Shown: positions 62,068 through 64,000 of the stretch, one piece after another
How positions within the stretch are numbered: the stretch's first letter is position 1
Layout of the letters: each line of letters starts with the position of its first letter
From: Terriglobia bacterium
GTDB lineage: Bacteria > Acidobacteriota > Terriglobia > JAIQFV01
Length of the DNA: 64,000 bases
NCBI GenBank assembly: GCA_020073085.1
Contig: JAIQFV010000013.1
Coordinates: 62,001 to 126,000, forward strand
Reading direction: 5' to 3'
Position numbers and translations under genes: made by a program
Notes under the pieces: model-generated
What the model saw: only the letters and a program-made list of their open reading frames with translations
What the model was told of the DNA's origin: nothing
Databases searched by the model: none

Positions 62068-63399
62068 ATGACGATCAAAACCCACATCCCACCTTCCTGC
62101 CCTCAATGCGGTCGACCCATGGAGGCAGGGATGGACGTTTGTGCGTGCGGCTTCGATTGGACCGCTATCCAGCCCATGGGGGAAACTACGGCGGGCGGCC
62201 TTTCTTCAGGACAGCCGATTGACGTTGCGTCGATGGCCCCACGACCCCGGGGAAGGCCGACCGTAACGTTCTTTTTGATCGCCCTCAGCGTCCTGATTTT
62301 TCTTCTGATGACAGTGATGGGCGGTTCGACTGACATCAACACCCTTCTAAAATTTGGGGCCATGTACCGTCCGTTGTTTGCAGCAGGAGAGTACTGGCGT
62401 TTGGTGACGCCTCTCTTCCTCCATATTGGTTTGCTGCACCTCATGTTCAACATGTACGCGCTTCTCATCCTCGGGAATGTCGTGGAACAGATCTACGGCT
62501 CGACGCGGTTTCTTTATCTCTATTTGATTTCCGGGATTGGGGGAGCGGTGGCCAGTGCCTTGTTCTCTACGGCCGTGTCTGCCGGGGCCTCGGGAGCGAT
62601 CTTTGGTGTTGCAGGAGTGGCGTTGATTGTCGGTTATCGCCACCGGGACCGCATCTCTTCCAACTTCAGAAGTGTCGTGGGACGGGGGATTGTGCCCTTT
62701 GTCCTGTTCAACCTTGCCTACGGGCTGCTCAACCGGGGGATTGACAATTATGCGCATCTCGGAGGTCTGATCACCGGTGCGGTCCTGGCCTTTCTAGTTC
62801 CTCCGGAACATGCAGGCTCTTCAATTGAGGATCGCAGGGTGCTCTCTTACGGTTTGCTGTTGCCATTCGCCGTCATCCTGGGGTCATTCTTCTTCCCTTT
62901 GAGGGCCCATTTTGAGATGAAGCGGGTGGAGGCTGACTTTAAGATGGCGCTCTCCCTTGAGAAAGAGAGGCGCTATGACGAGTCGGCGGCCCTGTATCAG
63001 CGCGCCCTCAAGGTGCGTCCGGATCTTCCTTCCATTCATAATAATCTCGCGGTCATCTATACCCGCCAGGGTAAATTTGAGGAGGCGGAACGGGAAGCCC
63101 GCGCGGCGGTGCGATTGGGTGATGGGGAGGCCATGTATCATCAAACGCTGGGAGCCGTGTTGTGGCATCAGCAGAGACTTCAGGACGCCGCGGATCAATA
63201 CCTCCGCGCCGCCGAGCTCGATCCGAAGAATGCGGAGTCACACGCCGCTTTAGCGGCGATCTACCAGGATCAGCAGAGACCTGGGGACGCCATTCGAGAA
63301 TGGTTGAAGGTCAAAGAGCTTCGCCCCGCCGATGTGCTGGCTGATAAACAGATTGAGGCGCTGCGCCATCATATTGCCCCGGAAATGTCCCTGCCTTGA
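62068..63399 (+). CDS. Rhomboid protease with N-terminal zinc ribbon and C-terminal TPRs
   Basis: This 443-residue protein has a short zinc-ribbon-like N-terminus (CPQCG ... CACG, residues 11-28) and a six-helix rhomboid domain (~65-250). The catalytic pair is Ser175 in GASGAIFG and His230 in NYAHLGG. A C-terminal TPR region (~295-440; SAALYQRALKVRPDLPSIHNNLA, YLRAAELDPKNAESHAALAA) follows. Rhomboids cut membrane proteins within the bilayer. The ribbon and TPRs probably recruit substrates. The start is ATG 62068. Confidence 0.92.
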   Translation: MTIKTHIPPSCPQCGRPMEAGMDVCACGFDWTAIQPMGETTAGGLSSGQPIDVASMAPRPRGRPTVTFFLIALSVLIFLLMTVMGGSTDINTLLKFGAMYRPLFAAGEYWRLVTPLFLHIGLLHLMFNMYALLILGNVVEQIYGSTRFLYLYLISGIGGAVASALFSTAVSAGASGAIFGVAGVALIVGYRHRDRISSNFRSVVGRGIVPFVLFNLAYGLLNRGIDNYAHLGGLITGAVLAFLVPPEHAGSSIEDRRVLSYGLLLPFAVILGSFFFPLRAHFEMKRVEADFKMALSLEKERRYDESAALYQRALKVRPDLPSIHNNLAVIYTRQGKFEEAEREARAAVRLGDGEAMYHQTLGAVLWHQQRLQDAADQYLRAAELDPKNAESHAALAAIYQDQQRPGDAIREWLKVKELRPADVLADKQIEALRHHIAPEMSLP

Positions 63400-63587
63400 G
63401 TGGGCATGGGGAGTGATGAACGGCACCTCTGGAATTCAGTCACCTTGATTTTTTGTTTTTGCCCCGCTAGAATCGAGTTCGATTGCGCACAGTCTGACAC
63501 TGGGTTCAGGCTGACTGCTTTTCCTGTTGGTTTCCGACCCACCACCCTCAGTAAAAGAAATTCCATTCCTGTCGGCGAGGTGTTGTG

Positions 63588-64000
63588 ATGGACGATGATC
63601 CTCGAGTGCCTTCTCCCCTCGAACCAAAGATCGATGAGTTGCTTCGGCGTCTTACTGACCTCGAAGAGATTGTGGCGCGACAGACACAACGCATCTTCGC
63701 CTTGGAATCCCAGCGGGGCGTTCCGACCTCGTCAAGCGTCAGGAGCGACCAGAGAACCAAACCGGCGGTTCCGGTTGAGCGAGGGCCTGGTCCTGCGCCG
63801 GCAAGCTTGGGGTCGCCCCGCCCGGGCGCAGGGCAGGGGACCACGGCCCCGATACCCCCTCCAGTTCCCGTACCGTTGTTCAGAGAGTCTATCCCATCGT
63901 CGGACAAATCAGCGACCAGCCTGGAGGCGCGCATCGGGGGGAACTGGCTGCTGTGGGTGGGCATTGTCGCAATTGTCCTGGGCACGGTCTATTTCCTGAA
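63588..64000 (+). CDS. DUF2339 membrane protein, N-terminal part
   Basis: The gene runs off the window after 137 codons. The N-terminus has a short coiled coil (PKIDELLRRLTDLEEIVARQ) and a long Pro/Gly/Ser linker. Then comes ARIGGNWLLWVGIVAIVLG, the first membrane helix typical of DUF2339 proteins, which have many membrane spans and unknown function. The start is ATG 63588, with GGCGAGG upstream. Confidence 0.75.
   Translation, partial: MDDDPRVPSPLEPKIDELLRRLTDLEEIVARQTQRIFALESQRGVPTSSSVRSDQRTKPAVPVERGPGPAPASLGSPRPGAGQGTTAPIPPPVPVPLFRESIPSSDKSATSLEARIGGNWLLWVGIVAIVLGTVYFL

Overview
The window looks like a diderm (Gram-negative type) bacterial chromosome segment. LPS-heptosyltransferase, BamE-like and AsmA-like genes support an outer membrane. 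My best guess for the phylum is Acidobacteriota, at moderate confidence. The reasons are a Tes-like membrane-spanning-lipid radical SAM enzyme, large NBR1/TIG-repeat secreted proteins, a long RAYT transposase with a DnaA-like tail, and TPR/rhomboid fusions. This is inference; no rRNA gene is present to settle it. No canonical tRNA, CRISPR array or phage was seen.

Layout. 0.1-2.0 kb (+): small metabolic and TPR/DinB genes. 2.2-12.2 kb (mostly -): thiC, a GT9 glycosyltransferase, two large radical SAM enzymes (a SPASM protein and a Tes/MJ0619-like protein), an MBL hydrolase and an acyl-CoA dehydrogenase. 12.4-25.8 kb (-): an accessory region of secreted and TPR proteins. It holds a duplicated TPR+secreted-protein module around a REP-type transposase. 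It also holds a ~1,660-codon secreted protein gene split by a 2,188-bp transposon. Removing the transposon and one copy of its 8-bp target duplication restores the reading frame. The transposon carries a tRNA-like structure and small genes besides its transposase. 26.2-32.9 kb (-): a beta-oxidation block (FadD, thiolase, CaiB, FadJ). 33.4-44.0 kb (+): ACT protein, kynureninase-like enzyme, gamma-glutamyltransferase, AsmA-like protein, BamE-like protein and trmFO with an in-frame TAG. This block is bracketed by ~190-bp inverted intergenic repeats. 44.0-45.2 kb: a decayed stretch with a transposase remnant.

45.2-57.7 kb (+): a gas vesicle cluster. It contains gvpA, gvpJ, a gvpS/M-type gene, gvpN, gvpG, gvpK, gvpH and three gvpF/L genes. 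It also carries a two-domain CDC48/p97-type AAA+ ATPase, an NtrC-type sigma-54 activator, a pair of paralogous coiled-coil proteins, a small zinc-ribbon protein and several unknown small proteins. A four-PAS hybrid histidine kinase follows at 58.0 kb and may be its sensor. 61-64 kb (+): a XerC/D recombinase, a rhomboid protease fused to a zinc ribbon and TPRs, and the start of a DUF2339 membrane protein.

A family of short GC-rich palindromes (core GTAGGGGCGCACAGCCGTGC and variants) is scattered through intergenic DNA. It is a plausible REP partner of the RAYT transposase. Two conserved genes carry single in-frame TAG codons, but TAG is also an ordinary stop codon here, so these look like mutations or sequence errors rather than recoding.
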